From: Microvelia longipes
Taxonomy: Eukaryota; Arthropoda; Insecta; Hemiptera; Veliidae
DNA: 64,000 bases
Assembly (NCBI GenBank): GCA_018340805.1
Contig: JACMZG010001913.1
Span: 17,725,629-17,789,628, forward strand
Direction of reading: 5' to 3'
Shown: positions 1 through 12,771 of the stretch, piece after piece
Numbering within the stretch: position 1 is the stretch's first letter
Layout of the letters: every line of letters begins with the position of its first letter
Notes under the pieces: generated by a model
Seen by the model: only the letters and a program-made list of their open reading frames with translations
The model's database searches: none
What the model was told of the DNA's origin: nothing
Translations under genes and position numbers: made by a program

Positions 1-3000
1 AATGCTATTTTACTGGAGTACGAAGATATGTTTCCATATTCTGGAAAATTAGCCAATTTATCAGCAGCTAACGCTTATAGTCAGCAACAGGTAGAAAAAG
101 AAATTTTCAAATTACTACACACGTATTAATAGTTGTAACAAGGAATGGAAGCATGTTTGTTACAGTTTCGGTAAGAATTACTCTCTTAAGAAGGAATCTT
201 TATTAGCTCCCGAAGCCAAGTTGTTGCTTAGAAAAACCTGAGCAAGAACTGGAACTTTGGCCGGCCAACGGAACTCCGCGCCAAAATTTTATCAAATAAC
301 ATGTATACGATTTTTAAAAAGTTTTTAAAATCGAAAAATAATACAATTGAATTTTGCACGATTGGATTCCTGTGTTATATGAATATGTTATCACGGTTAA
401 CGAGACTTTCTGTAAGATAGTCGATTTTAATATTTTAAGGACGAGCGAAGCGATTTCAAAGTGATAAGGACAAGCGTAGAATCCGATACCATGAGGAAAG
501 CTCCCAGATACCTTTCACCTGATTTTTTTGTTTTCTTTCTAGATTCGAAAAATATTAAGTCTAGCCAGAGATCATAGCATAGAAGTAATACCTTTAGTTC
601 AAACGTTTGGGCACATGGAATTCGCCCTGAAACTAGAAGAGTTTCGTCATTTAAGAGAGTTAGATCCGTTTCCTCAAGAATTATGTCCATCCAATCCTGA
701 TTCTATTGTTTTATTAGAAGAAATCATTGATCAGGTATGCTATAAAAATACCCAAGAAAATTTAAACATCTCAATAAATAAATGAATAATAATAAATAAA
801 TTGTTTATTTATATCTAAATGCCTGTTTACAATTATTAAATTACAAATTATAAATAAATAAAAATTACATATTATAAATGTATTTCTTCAACCGATTTTA
901 AATAAATAAATAAAAAAACATTAATTATTTTCAAGAAGTTAATACATAGAAACATAAAAACGTAACAAAAATATAAATTTCGATCGAGCGCCACTTTAAA
1001 TCATTTAAAAAAGACTGCACTTATATGATCTTATGGTTGTTTGTTTGAAATGAACAAATGAAGGTCCTGTCTTTTTATTTTAATAACAATGGTTCACATG
1101 GTTTTCACATTCATTTCATCACATTGGTTCACATAACATTTGACTAAGTTGGTTCTTTAAAAGACATTAGCTAAATCCGAGACTAGTGAATAATTTTATC
1201 ATGGTTTCAACCAAAAGTACAATTGCAACCGCACCCATTCCATTTCATGATGGCAGGACATATGTACTAGAATAGTGGTATGTAGCCTTTGTGATTCTTA
1301 TTAGCAACTCTTTAAGTTTAACGTAAGACACTCTTTGATTACTTAAGATTTTCAGTTTTCTCTACCTCAAACATTAACAGTACCTGTTTACCCTCTAAAA
1401 AGGCCCAATTTATACCCTATTAGGCCCCATCAATCCTGTATGATTGTAAATTGAAGGAAAATATGTCCTGCACGATAGTTTATAAAAAAAGGAGATAAAA
1501 AGGTCAATTAATACAAGTAAAGTATAGAATTTCCATATGACAGCTACTTTAGTTTTGATGATCCTTAGAGTCATCTAAACTAAATAAGTGCCCTTTAGAT
1601 TATATAATTTTATCTGCTCTTTATCTATGGACTCTTACAGATGAAATTCTTTAATAATAGCCTCACCTACAACCTAATATCATATATCCATAAAATATTA
1701 AACCATTTATTACCTCCAAATGATCCCACAAAACTATTATCTGCTTGTTTTGTTAGGTAATGCAACTCCATCCTTTTACTAAATATATTCATATTGGATG
1801 TGACGAAGTCTACCATTTAGCTGCATGTGGAATTTGCAGTCAGAGGCACCTTACTGCTAAGTGAGTCTCAAGTTTTAATTAATATGTTCGTGTATTCTTA
1901 AGGAATATGATTAACTTTTTTTACTCTATTAGAAGGAGAAGTAAATTAGCTAAAAATTAAATAAATTATATTAAATAAATTAAATAAAATTAAGTAAATA
2001 AATTTAAATTAAATAAAATTAGCTCTTACAATGTAAGAGCTAAGACTTGAAATATTCACTTTTCATGAAATATAATCATTTTGGTACTTTTAGATCCCGA
2101 AATTGAAAAAAGTTGTGTATGTTTTCAAATGAGCACATTTTCTTAAATAAATCCTAAACTAAAAGTTTGACTAATTTAAGTAAAACTGGGCACCAAAATC
2201 AAACCACCATAAAAGAACTATCTATCCACAAATAAATTTCAACCAATGTAATGATGTCAAAACTGGCTTTCAACCTAATACAGGTCATCCTCAGTGCCGG
2301 TGAGAAGAAGCTAATTTTTCCTCTTGAGTCTTGTTACAAGATTTGAGACTGGATGCAGACTCAAATCTTGTCTGCATCCAGTCTCAAATCTTGTAACAAG
2401 ACTCAAGAGGAAAAATTAGCTTTTCTCGCCGGCACTAAGGATGACCTGTATTAGGTTGAAAGCCGGTTTTGTCATCATTACATTGGTTGAAATTTATTTG
2501 TGGATATGCTTTTATTTACATCCTTTCTGTATTTATAATATAAATGTAGAAATATTTAAATATAAATAAATTAATATAAAATAATATAATGAATAAAATA
2601 ATATAAAATAAATTTAAACATAAATATAGAAAATTTATATTTATAATATCATTAGTTACAAAAAAAATTTGCTAAGTTAATTTTATGATTATATAACTTT
2701 TTTATGATTGAAAATTACTTTTTTATGTATGGATTATTTTTAATGTTCTACCTTGATAAAATGTAATGACAATTAAAGATTTATGTTTTATTTATTAATT
2801 TAATTTACTGATTTTTATAGTCACGTTCCTCATTTATTTATTGTCTTATTTCTATTTGACTTGAATACGTTTTTTATTATTTTTCAGTGAAATATACAGT
2901 GAACACATTATGACAGTAGCTCAATTAGTTAAAAGTAAATATCCACGAGTTACTCCCATTATATGGGATGACATGATCAGGAAATGGCCCATAGAGACAT

Positions 3001-3207
3001 TGTCCAAGACCAAACTACCTCAATATGTTGAACCCATGGTTTGGGCTTATACAAATGATGTTACAAGACTCATTAAACACTATACTTGGCACTGGTATGT
3101 TTAAATATTATAAATAAAGTGGAATATAATCAACAAGTGAATTCACTGTACTCACTTTCATTTTGGCAAGTTTTCATTTTCCATAGAACTAAATTTTAAA
3201 TATAAAG

Positions 3208-3272
<65 letters not shown>

Positions 3273-6224
3273 TATATATATATATATATATTAATTGAAA
3301 TTTTTAAATATAGCCAGCTCGACTTGAAAAGAATGATAGATAAATTCAAAGTGTAAAAAAATAGTTCATAGAGAAGTGATGTCAACATTGCTATGATTTT
3401 GGTTCATACCCGTAGTAATCTAGGAATAGAAAAGTAATTACGCAAAATAATCTTCTTTGATGCCAAAGCAATATTTACAACACCTTCGTTTCACACACTA
3501 CTGAATTTTTTAGACGAGGGTTACAAACAGGGTATAAAATGTAGGTCCTTCGTACAAACCTGTGTATTAGACCACTCAGACGAGTTCATTGTGCAAACCG
3601 ATCATTAGACCACTCAGATGACTAGTGTAAATGTTGAATGTTATTACCAGCACCATCCCCTTAGTGCAAACCCATATTTTATAGACATATAATTTATAAT
3701 AAAGTAAACAATAGAAATATTTAATAATTAAAACTACATCTCTAGGTTCAAGCAGTATTACTTTTTGGAGACGTAGAAAAGAGTCAAGTTTTATAAACTA
3801 CCACATAAATTGTAAATAAAAATAATTTGTTCAAACAAAAACAAAACAGAACCACAAATAAAAAAAAATTAGTTAAATGTATTCTTATACTATTTATTGT
3901 TAATGTAATAATTTTATGAAATACAGAATATTATATTGTTATAAGAGAAAATATACAAAACAATGTAACACAATAGCTGAAACATTCTTTTCATAAGATC
4001 AACAGACGTGCCAGAGATACAGCAGGAAATTCACTTCATGATTCTATTCCACTATAATATTAATGTCATAATGGTTTGATTTAAAAAAATCTTGAAATGG
4101 GTTGAAGATTGTAGGTATGTACTTAGATTAAAATAGTTAATTTGCTAACTAGGGATTTTTCCTTAAACTTTATCTTAATCCTAATAGGTAATAAGATAAC
4201 TTATATGGATAACTTTATCTTAAAAATTAATAGAATAAGTCATGCGGTACTCAATCTCAAATATGTCGATAATTAGAATTTTATCTTTATTTTATTTATA
4301 TAAACCCAATGAAAAAGGTAACCTTTAACTTATTTTATTTATATAATGCAATACTTAGACATTATGTATCTCATCTATGTGCTTTTAGTTTTCCTTATTT
4401 AAACTGTAGGTATATAGGAAAAGTATTGTTTGCAAAAAACTCCAAAACTTGGATTTCACCTGTGTGTCTGATGTCATTGTAGTTACCAGTGTACTTATGC
4501 TAGAGAGTTCAAACTTGGTACAAAAATCAATCTTTGGTCTAGTTGTGTTATCCGGAAACAATTTTATATGGCGTTATAAATAGAAAATAATGAATGTGGA
4601 AAAATGTTTTGACCAATTTAAAATTTAGGACACATGTGATCATATATAAAATCAATATGTGTCAAGTTTTATCCTACATTAGTTCAATTTTTACCAAATG
4701 ACTTATTAATGATTTTTTAGGTAAAAAATAAAATAAAAAATACTCCAATTGGTTTGAAATTTGGTACAAATACCCCAAAATCTTTTTTTTTTTTATTCAA
4801 AGACTATTATAACTCTGATTGCTGAATAGCAAAAACGCCAGATGGTTTATTAAACATTTTAGCTATGATAAATTAGTTGGTTTAACTAAAACTATAATGT
4901 TTGAGGTAAAAAAAGAAATAATTCAAAATATGAGTTATCATATAGAGTAAAAACCTAGTTATTCCTAATATCTTTTAGATGAAATTGAGCACCGGTGGAG
5001 TTGTTCATAATGGGTGAAAGAAAATAGTCTCTCCACAAAAATATTTTGTTGGCAAATCGCTTTCAACCTAGCATGAGACCATCATCAGTGCCTTAGAGTA
5101 AAGATGAATTTAATAAAACAAAAGACAAATAAAATTAATAAAAAACACAAATAACTACTTCTTCCTCTTAGATGGTAAAAGCTTGGTGAGCCGTGTAAGA
5201 CTCAGGAGTCTTACACACAGCTCAGTTATTTGTGGTTTTTATTGATTTTATTTGTCTCATGTTTTATTAATTTCATCTTTACTCTAAGACACTGATGATG
5301 GCCTCATACTAGGTTAAAAGCGTGAAAAAAATAAAATATTTTTGTGGAGGAACTCTTTTCTTTCACCCATCCTAATATCTTTGTTTTTTAAGGATTTTGT
5401 TCCTTGTTCAGCAAAATGTTTTTAAGCATAACTGAAAATTTATAAAATCCCCTTAATCATAAAGTTAAAATGCTTTGATTTTAAGGTACTCATCAATTTT
5501 CAAAAGGATTTGGGTGGCTGGTGCATTTAAAGGAGCAACAACTCCAACCTCTATCTTACCTAATATACAGGAACATTACAATAACCAAAAATCATGGATG
5601 AATTTTATAAAAAATTCTAAAGTTCCAATAGGTGGGATTGTTCTAACCGGATGGTCTCGCTACGATCATTTCTCAATCCTTTGTGAACTACTACCTGTTT
5701 CTATTCCTTCTTTACTTTTAAGTTTAAAAGCTGTTAAATTCCACGGTACATCAGACGAATCCATATTTGATAAGTGGTCAAGTGCAATTTTATGTCCTTC
5801 ACAAATAAGTCCTGATAGTGTTCAATACGATCCAAAAATATTGAGCTACTGTCGATTCGAAGGTTCTGATCTCTATACAAACATTCTTCACTATGAATAC
5901 ATTAAAACCAACATCGAAACATTTCATAAGACTTTTACTCAAGTCCAAGGATGGTTAAGTCCATACAATATCAATCATAACTTTACATCACCATTCCGTC
6001 TCATTGAAGATCATTCACTTTACACAATACAACAGTTGCTAGAAAAATTGAATCATTTTAAAAATGACACTAATGAGATTATGAATCAATACTTTGATAA
6101 ACATACAATCGATGAGTGGTTGGAACAAAAAGTATTACCATTAGAACAGAAATTAAAAGATTTATTGAAATTAATTGATAATTTAATGAAGAGACAAATT
6201 TGGCCAAGGAGACCTTTAAGGTGA
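1..6224 (+). CDS. HEXD: Hexosaminidase D (GH20), 5' partial, five exons
   Basis: Exons 1-90, 543-734, 1757-1860, 2888-3094 and 5486-6224 join in frame with GT/AG borders at every junction and give 443 residues before the TGA at 6222-6224. The first visible residues (ILLEYEDMFPYSG) match the start region of the GH20 barrel in hexosaminidase D, so roughly 30-60 N-terminal residues lie left of the window. Seen motifs are VIPLVQTFGHMEF, the HIGCDEVYHL segment with the Asp-Glu pair used for substrate-assisted catalysis in GH20, and the Trp-rich IIWDDMIRKWP and VLTGWSRYDHF strands. Family knowledge: HEXD removes terminal beta-linked GalNAc/GlcNAc and is nucleocytoplasmic; no signal peptide can be judged because the start is missing. 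The lysine-rich tail ends in WPRRPLR. No intron disrupts the frame, so the gene looks functional. A different GH20 enzyme is unlikely. Confidence 0.93.
439..454. repeat. GGACGAGCGAAGCG motif in HEXD intron
   Basis: Reverse complement of the near-palindromic CGCTTCGCTCGTCC motif found in several repeat copies in this window. Isolated here. Confidence 0.5.
2224..2505. repeat. Near-perfect palindrome with two hammerhead-like motifs
   Basis: Two arms of about 137 bp (2224-2360 and 2370-2505) are reverse complements with only a few mismatches around a 9 bp centre, inside a HEXD intron. Each arm carries the motif shared by other loci in this window: minus-strand CUGAGGA..GAAA at 2265-2296 and plus-strand CUAAGGA..GAAA at 2431-2465. 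Both cores differ from CUGAUGA and are probably inactive. The low arm divergence suggests a young inversion/duplication or gene conversion between the arms. Confidence 0.85.
3209..3290. repeat. (TA)n microsatellite
   Basis: Almost uninterrupted TA dinucleotides in the fourth visible HEXD intron. Confidence 0.97.
4390..4800. repeat. Copy of interspersed repeat family (reverse orientation)
   Basis: Contains GCTAGAGAGTTCAAACTTGG followed by TACAAAAATCAATCTTTGG, the reverse complement of sequence near 23560-23600 and 20040-20070. The rest resembles those copies with many differences. It is noncoding and intronic. The family has no visible ORF and its class is not recognised. Confidence 0.55.
5010..5370. 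repeat. Palindrome with paired hammerhead-like motifs
   Basis: Arms read GGGTGAAAGAAAA..TCTCTCCACAAAAATA inward from 5010 and the reverse complement ending at 5370. The left arm (5055-5092, minus strand) has intact CUGAUGA and GAAA boxes and a GGCA/UGCC stem I; the right arm (5290-5323, plus) has CUGAUGA but AAAA instead of GAAA. About 0.36 kb in the last HEXD intron. Arms are more diverged than those at 2224-2505. Confidence 0.8.
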
Positions 6225-7377
6225 AATATGATTTGTCTTTTATTAATTTATTGCATTTTAATCTTATGCTATTGTTATTATTTATTAATTTAATGTCTTT
6301 ATTTAAGTTTTGTAATTTCATTGTTTTTTATCTAGTGTAAATGCCTGAAAATAATCTTAAAAAAAAATGAACTGCTATTTTTTTTTAATTTTAAACTATT
6401 GAATCTAGAGTGGAGACTGATAATTTTAGGCAGTATTAAACATTGATGGATACCCTTAAATCCTATCTTATCCTTTTTTCAATTACTGTTTTTATGTATA
6501 TATCACTAGGATATTATTTTCCAATTTCGATCTTATTATAATTACATAGTTATAAACTTAGAATAATACTAAATATAGAAGGAGCACTACTGATAACACG
6601 AAAGGCGATTCACTGGTGGTCTTAAGTAGTGTTGCCTCCCTAACGATATATAATTTTCTTATAAAAAAAAGTTGGCTATACTTCCGGTTGGTGAACTATT
6701 ATGTTCTATTATTAATTAATGATTGATTATTCATAAAATACTAATATAAATATCGATGCATTACAATATTTTTAGCATTTTAAATTGTAGTTTACCGTTT
6801 TTAATTAAAATTATATTATAAGTAGTCCTCATCAACTAAATGTAATTCTTGTATTCCTCTATCCTTTTGCCATCTAGGACTAGTTTTATTAAATACTCAG
6901 CTGGTGTTTTAAGTTATTATATTTGTTCATTACAATCTTTCTTCATTAATTGATATTTATAATAATGTTTTATTTATAGGGTGGTACCCTTACTTAAGAA
7001 CACCTGTCAACCGGCTTTCGTGTTATCAGTGGAATTACATTGTGTTTACAGTCCTATGCTCCTTCTATATATAGTATTATTCTAAGGTTATAAAGAATAG
7101 ATCCTCTATTTACTTTAGGGATTCCAGAGGCATAACTGTTAATATGAGTGTCATCCTCCCAACAATCCAAGTTGAATCTCAGTCTGGGCCTCTAGGATTT
7201 TATGGGAGGGATGGAATTTCCAACATCCTTCGAGAGGAACATCAAGCCAAGAATGTGGGATATCAGGTCCTCATACAAGATCCTTAACTCAAATAAAATT
7301 TTAATTTTGCCCGGGTTTAGGCAAAATTTAGTACTAGCTTTATATACATATAAAGCTATGTCTAATAAATCTATTAT
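6225..7377. other. Intergenic, no gene seen
   Basis: AT-rich sequence after the HEXD stop. A segment near 6550-6660 (TATTCTAAG-like, GGAGCAC, CTGATAACACGAAAG) recurs inverted near 7000-7085, so 6545-7085 may be a diverged inverted-repeat element. No coding potential recognised. Confidence 0.5.
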
Positions 7378-7496
7378 ATATATTATATATATATATATCT
7401 ATATATATATATTATATATATATATAAATATATATATTATATAATATATATATAGATATATTATTTATTATATATATATATATATATATATATTAT

Positions 7497-7557
<61 letters not shown>

Positions 7558-7592
7558 TTATATATATATAAATATATATATATAGATATACC
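7378..7592. repeat. TA-rich satellite
   Basis: Imperfect TA dinucleotide tract with short ATATT interruptions. Confidence 0.95.
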
Positions 7593-7693
7593 ACCAGAGT
7601 GTAATATTTACTATTATTACAATACGTGGCAAACTATATCTGTAATGGCCTAGAAAAATATCCTTCTAGCTATGACACTGTTCATTTCCAACC

Positions 7694-8565
7694 TTGTTTT
7701 ACACCTCAGCATGATAGCTGTTATACAGAGTGGACCATTGATAGTGTTATAAGGTGGACCAAAAGTCCCTCTCTATTTTACACCTCTGCATGGTAGCTGT
7801 TATACAGAGTGGACCAAAAGTCCCCTCTCTATTTTACAACCTCTGCATGGTAGCTGTTATAAGCAGAGTGGACCAAAAGTCCCCTCTCTATTTTATACAC
7901 CTCTGCATGGTAGCTGTTTATACAGAGTGGACCAAAAGTCCCTCTCTATTTTTACACCTCTGCATGGTAGCTGTATACAGAGTGGACCAAAAGTCCCCTC
8001 TCTATTTTTACAGCTGCTGCATGGGTAGCTGTTTTATACAGAGTGGACCAAAGTCCCTCTCCTATTTACCACCTCTGCATGGTTAGCTGTTATACAGAGT
8101 GACCAAAAGTCCCCTCTCTGTTTCACCTTAGCATGTAAGCTGTTATACCGGGTGAACCAAAAGTCCCCCCTCTGTTTTACACCTCAGCATGGTAGCTGTT
8201 ATACAGAGTGGACCAATAGTCCCCTCTGTGTTTCACACCTTAGCGTGATAGCTGTTATACCGGGTGAACCAAAAGTCCCCCCTCTGTTTTACACCTAAGC
8301 ATGATAGCTGTTATACATTGTGGACCAAGAGTCTCTCTCCCCTCATGTTTACACTTTAGCATGATAGCTGTTATACAGGGTCGACCATAAGTCTTCCCCC
8401 TCTTTTGTTTAACACCTTAGCATGATAGTTGTTATACTAGGTGGACCAAAAGTCTGCCCCCACCCTCTGTTTTATACCTTGGCATAATAGCTAGCTGTTA
8501 TACAGGGTGGACTAAACCCCCCCTCCTCTCTGTTTTACACCTTAGCATGATAGCTAGCTGTTATA
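7694..8565. repeat. Tandem array, 54-62 bp unit, about 15 copies
   Basis: Each unit contains CACCTCTGCATGGTAGCTGT, TTATACAGAGTGGACC and AAAAGTCCC plus a C/T-rich spacer of varying length. Copies in the left half (7750-8100) are nearly identical, whereas those to the right vary more (CTTAGCATGATAGCTG). The TTATACAGRGTGGACCAAAAGTCC part equals the terminal inverted repeat of the MITE that directly follows at 8566, so the array seems to have grown from that end. Open frames through it change with indels and are not genes. Confidence 0.9.
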
Positions 8566-9093
8566 CAGGGTGTACCTAAAGTCCCTTCCTCTTAAATTTT
8601 GAACTAGTAGACATATATTAATGAAACTTGGGGTACTTTTTTTGTGTGAAGGGAACTTTTTTCGTGTTGTAAGTTAACTTTGGGTATCGTATCCAACACT
8701 GAATTTGCCAAACAAATAAAACAAAGTAAATTGAAAGTTATACTTCTATTGTAGTTAGTACAATAGAAGTACTTAAGTAAGTTAAGTAGTTAGTACTTTT
8801 AGTTTTATTTTTAACATTAGCATTAGGTTTACATTAGCCTCATTTTAAGGTATTTATAGTCACTAACACTGCTGGATTTAGGGGAAATAGTTGCATTAAA
8901 TGTTTTTAAAATTGAGAATACAATTAATGATTTGTGTTTTTAAGTTAAAGAGGAGGCATTTTTACTCTTGGGAAATTCTTTCTTAAGTTAATCACACCAT
9001 CAAAAAGAAAGTCCCTTTACACAAAAAAGGACTTCAAGTTTCATTAATTTGCGTAAAATGGTACAAAATTTAAGAGACTTGTGGTCCACCCTG
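8566..9093. mobile_element. Tc1/mariner-type MITE with about 80 bp inverted termini
   Basis: Starts CAGGGTGTACC and ends GGTCCACCCTG, flanked on both sides by TATA (TA target duplication). The inverted termini continue inward with AAGTCYCTT, CTTAAATTTTG, ATTAATGAAACTTG and TTTTTTTGTGTRAAGGGAC on both sides. About 528 bp without transposase coding. CAGGGTG ends with TA duplications are usual for Tc1/mariner-like non-autonomous elements. Confidence 0.8.
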
Positions 9094-10288
9094 TATAAGA
9101 TGAAAAATTAATTATTTATATCAATAATAGATTGTATATATCTCAGACAATTTTTTGTGAATATACCACCAATCTGTCAGGACAATAGGATATTTGGACA
9201 CACAAACTCTTTCTTTTAATAATAAAATTTCCTCTATATAATTTTCATTTATAATAACAATAAAGAAAATAAAATAAAAAAAATATGTTCTTAAAATAAA
9301 TGATAAACAATTAAAAACAAAGTACAATATTGTATCATAAACTATCAGTATGAGATAATTGACTGTTTGAGATATAAATTAAATAATAATTTCGACTGAG
9401 ATTTTTTTTTTATTTTGTACTAAAATGAGAGATTAAAAATATTTTAATAGTAAAATAATTAAAAAGATCAGCAAAGTACATAAATACATTAAATAAGTAA
9501 AAAATATAGAAAGTGCTGTAGTGTCTATTTAACAATTCAGCCTTTATAAACAAGTTCTGAATTTATTTTAAACTTTGTTCAATTTGTAAATTAGAACTTA
9601 AAAAAGAGTATATTTTTTTTTTAATTTCTTGATCAACCTGTATTAACATAAATGATTATTGCTTTTACCAAAATATGGCAGAACCAAAAAGTTGGATGTC
9701 TAATAAAAGAACTAGATGATACGTTGATGAAATTGAAATATAATTCAGAAATACTTAAAGAAAAAGTTTTTTTTTCACCAGAATGATAATGATAACAGAA
9801 GCAGAATATTAATGGTAATTTTCCTCCCATGGATAAAATAAAATTATAAAATGAAGCATTTTATCATTCAGTTATAATCACCTAAAAAAAACACGACATT
9901 ATTTCATATCAGAACAAGTTTTGAAATTTAACATCCAGGACTACATTTTTAAGTTTACAAAAGGTTACAATATACATTTTAACTTTTTAAATTCATTATA
10001 AGCTTATTAACATTTATTTAAAAAAATAAAATAATAACAGATATACATTGTTTAATTATTTTAATAATATCACAAGATTCATATTCAAGTAGTGTAATTC
10101 AAAGAGTTACTTAGAGTCAAAAGAAAAGTTTATATTATATTTTTGTGTAGTAAAATTGCCTTTTCTTAAACTGCAACTAACATATTATGAAAAATTGAGT
10201 GAGCATAACTTTATCTTAATTTTATAATTTTATTTCACGTATTTATTATAAACAACACTGCCCAGGAAATAAGGTGAAGATAAGTAGA
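9094..10288. other. Intergenic, no gene seen
   Basis: Very AT-rich, with poly-A/T runs and frequent stops in all frames. No recognised repeat or coding segment. Confidence 0.5.
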
Positions 10289-10967
10289 CCAAGAGCCGAA
10301 CCTGAAAAAATGTGACTCATTTTGTACTACTTGACACCAAATTTTTCTGAAAATATACCTTAAACCATGGAGAAAAAAATTTGCCTATCCAGAGAGGAGC
10401 CCTTCATATTGTTGCACATGCTCAAAATTTTATAAAATCACACCAATTTCAGTTTTCTTGGAATAAGTGGTTCCCAGTAGGTCGTGAGCAAACCATGAAG
10501 AGAACATTTTTTAAACGTGACAAAAAGTGCTTTAAAACGAGTGTTCAGTCATCAAAATCGGATGGCTACAACTGAAGTTATAGCTGTTTTAAACGCATCC
10601 AAAAAAATGATTAATTTATGCAGTCAATGAATTTCTTTGAAAAAATATCGACTTTTTGTTAATTTTTTTGGTCATTTAACAAATTTTATATCTTTAGTTA
10701 ACAAAAAAACACTTGTTTTATTGGAAATTGTATCAGCTTTAACAAATGTTGTCATCATATTTTGCAAACGACCTACAGAGAACCACTTCTTGCAAGAAAA
10801 CTGGAATTTGTGCAATTTTCTAATATTTTGAGCGAGCGCATTCATATAAAAGGCCCCACTCTGGATAGGCAGACTATGCTTTTCCTTCATAACTTAAGGT
10901 ATATTTACAGGAAAATTAGGTTTGAATAAGTACAAAATGAGTCACATTTTTTAGGCCTGGCTCTTGG
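10289..10967. mobile_element. Inverted-repeat element with about 300 bp arms
   Basis: Opens with CCAAGAGCC and AAAAAATGTGACTCATTTTG and closes with their reverse complements at 10939-10967. The inner arms also match (GCCTATCCAGAG, TTCAGTTTTCTTG, AAGTGGTTC, GTAGGTCGT) at roughly 75-80 percent by eye. Weak ORFs in both arms are mirror copies (VGREQTMKRTFF against VGRLQNMMTTF), which reflects the inverted repeat, not genes. Noncoding foldback element, class unknown. Confidence 0.75.
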
Positions 10968-12771
10968 ACTAAAGTAAGAGATAGGTTATTCTGTTCAAAA
11001 ATAAAAACACATTGAAATTCTATATTTCTAAAATAGTTCCAAATCAAGTTCAGTTCAGTTCATATTGTTGTAAACAATAAAATAAAAATTGAGCGCCTCC
11101 AGCTTCAAGCAATCAACTTTTTGGAGGTGTAGCACATATTAAACATAAAATTTATTTTTGAATTCTCAGAATATTATGTGATTTCAACATATATTAATGT
11201 AATAACCATTTTTTTAAATTTAATCTATCTATTTTTTTTTTGGCAAATAAAGTTATATTATTAAATAAAGTTGTTAGTTCACTCCATTTATAAATTAAAT
11301 TTGTTCACTAAAACTTTTAATGGTGATTCATGACCCTTCTAGGCATTTTTCATAACAAATTAGTTGACACTTTACAAATTACACCATTTCATGCCTAATT
11401 TTCAAAGAAAAATAAAATAAAAAATTCGTTGCTTTAAATAAAATTTAAATTATAAAATTATAATATAATTTAAATTTTAATTATTTTTATGTAAATATTA
11501 AAACTGTCGTGATAAGAAAATAATGCAAGGAACAAATCCTGGTCTATGGCCCAAAGTGAATAATCAAAATTAATCACTATACTTCCTCATACTATTTTCC
11601 TATCCTGATAATTACTATATTTTACACATAATTAATTGAATATTACATATTAACATTTGTTAATTTATATAAAGGACGGTGGGTTGTATAAAATATTTTT
11701 TTCTTTTTAAAATGGCACAAATATTGATTTTCAGAAGAAATATGAGATTTAACATTTAATAGATCTACCACTTATATTTTCTATTTATTTGAATACAATA
11801 AAAATATATTTACATAACATAAAAGTTACTGAAAGAACAAGAGATTCGGTTCCAGTTTTTAACAAAGTTTCATTAAAAAATAACAATTAATAAGATCGGC
11901 CAGAATAAGATCTTTATTATCTTTAACCACTTTATGAAGTTGACTGGACACCAAGCCATTTATATTATAATTATAACTTACCAAACCATTTTAAAAAATC
12001 TTATTAAGACTTTCAACAAAATAACATTTAATTTACAACACCTATATAAACTATTCAAGCCCATAAATTCAATATTTTTTAAGAACAGAATCACAAACAT
12101 TATTTAGGCTTTACAAATTCAACAATTCAAAAAGTACAAAATTTTGACTTCAGTTTTGATATGGAAATAATTAGATCTCATCAAAACTGTACTTAAGGTA
12201 GATTTAAAGTTAAGGATAGAGTTGAGGGTTTTATAAGATTCTTATAACAACTCAAAACCCATTGGTAGCCAAAGTTACTGTAACTTACTTATAGCTCAGA
12301 ATTAAGTTTCTAGCCCTAATAACAGACCAAATAACTGGGAAAAAAAATTCAATTTTGTTATATTTATTTATACTAATAGTAATAGTAAGGGGAGAAAGTC
12401 AGGCCTAGTGAATAGACCACACTTGTATCCTAAAAAAAACAATATTTACACTACGTCTAGTCGAGGAATTCAATCTTAGGTTGACTTCAGAACTTCAACT
12501 AAACTATAATTCAACTAAAAATTTTATAAAGATTTAACCTTCTATCTTAGGTTCAACCTAAGATAGAATTCAGCAGAGACAGTCAGACTGAAGCAATACT
12601 AAAATTAATAAGTTTACACTTTTTTAATATCTTTATCATTGATGTTACAAGTTTTATTGAACTTAAAAGCTTGAATTATTAGAGAGCCAATGTCACAGGA
12701 AGAACAAAATTAAAAAAATATTTTTTTTAATCATATTATATGAATTTAGGTGTCAAAAATATATTTTAAAC
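10968..12771. other. Intergenic, no gene seen
   Basis: AT-rich spacer up to the stop codon of the TBC gene. A short hairpin lies near 12538-12575 (TATCTTAGGTT / AACCTAAGATA). This interval must contain the 3' UTR of the TBC gene, which runs leftward, but no clear AATAAA was placed. Confidence 0.45.

Noticed and set aside
7754..8086. 110-codon open frame with repeated LCMVAV-type peptide
   Set aside because: It is a translation of the 54-62 bp tandem array; indels between units break every frame and there is no start context or homology.
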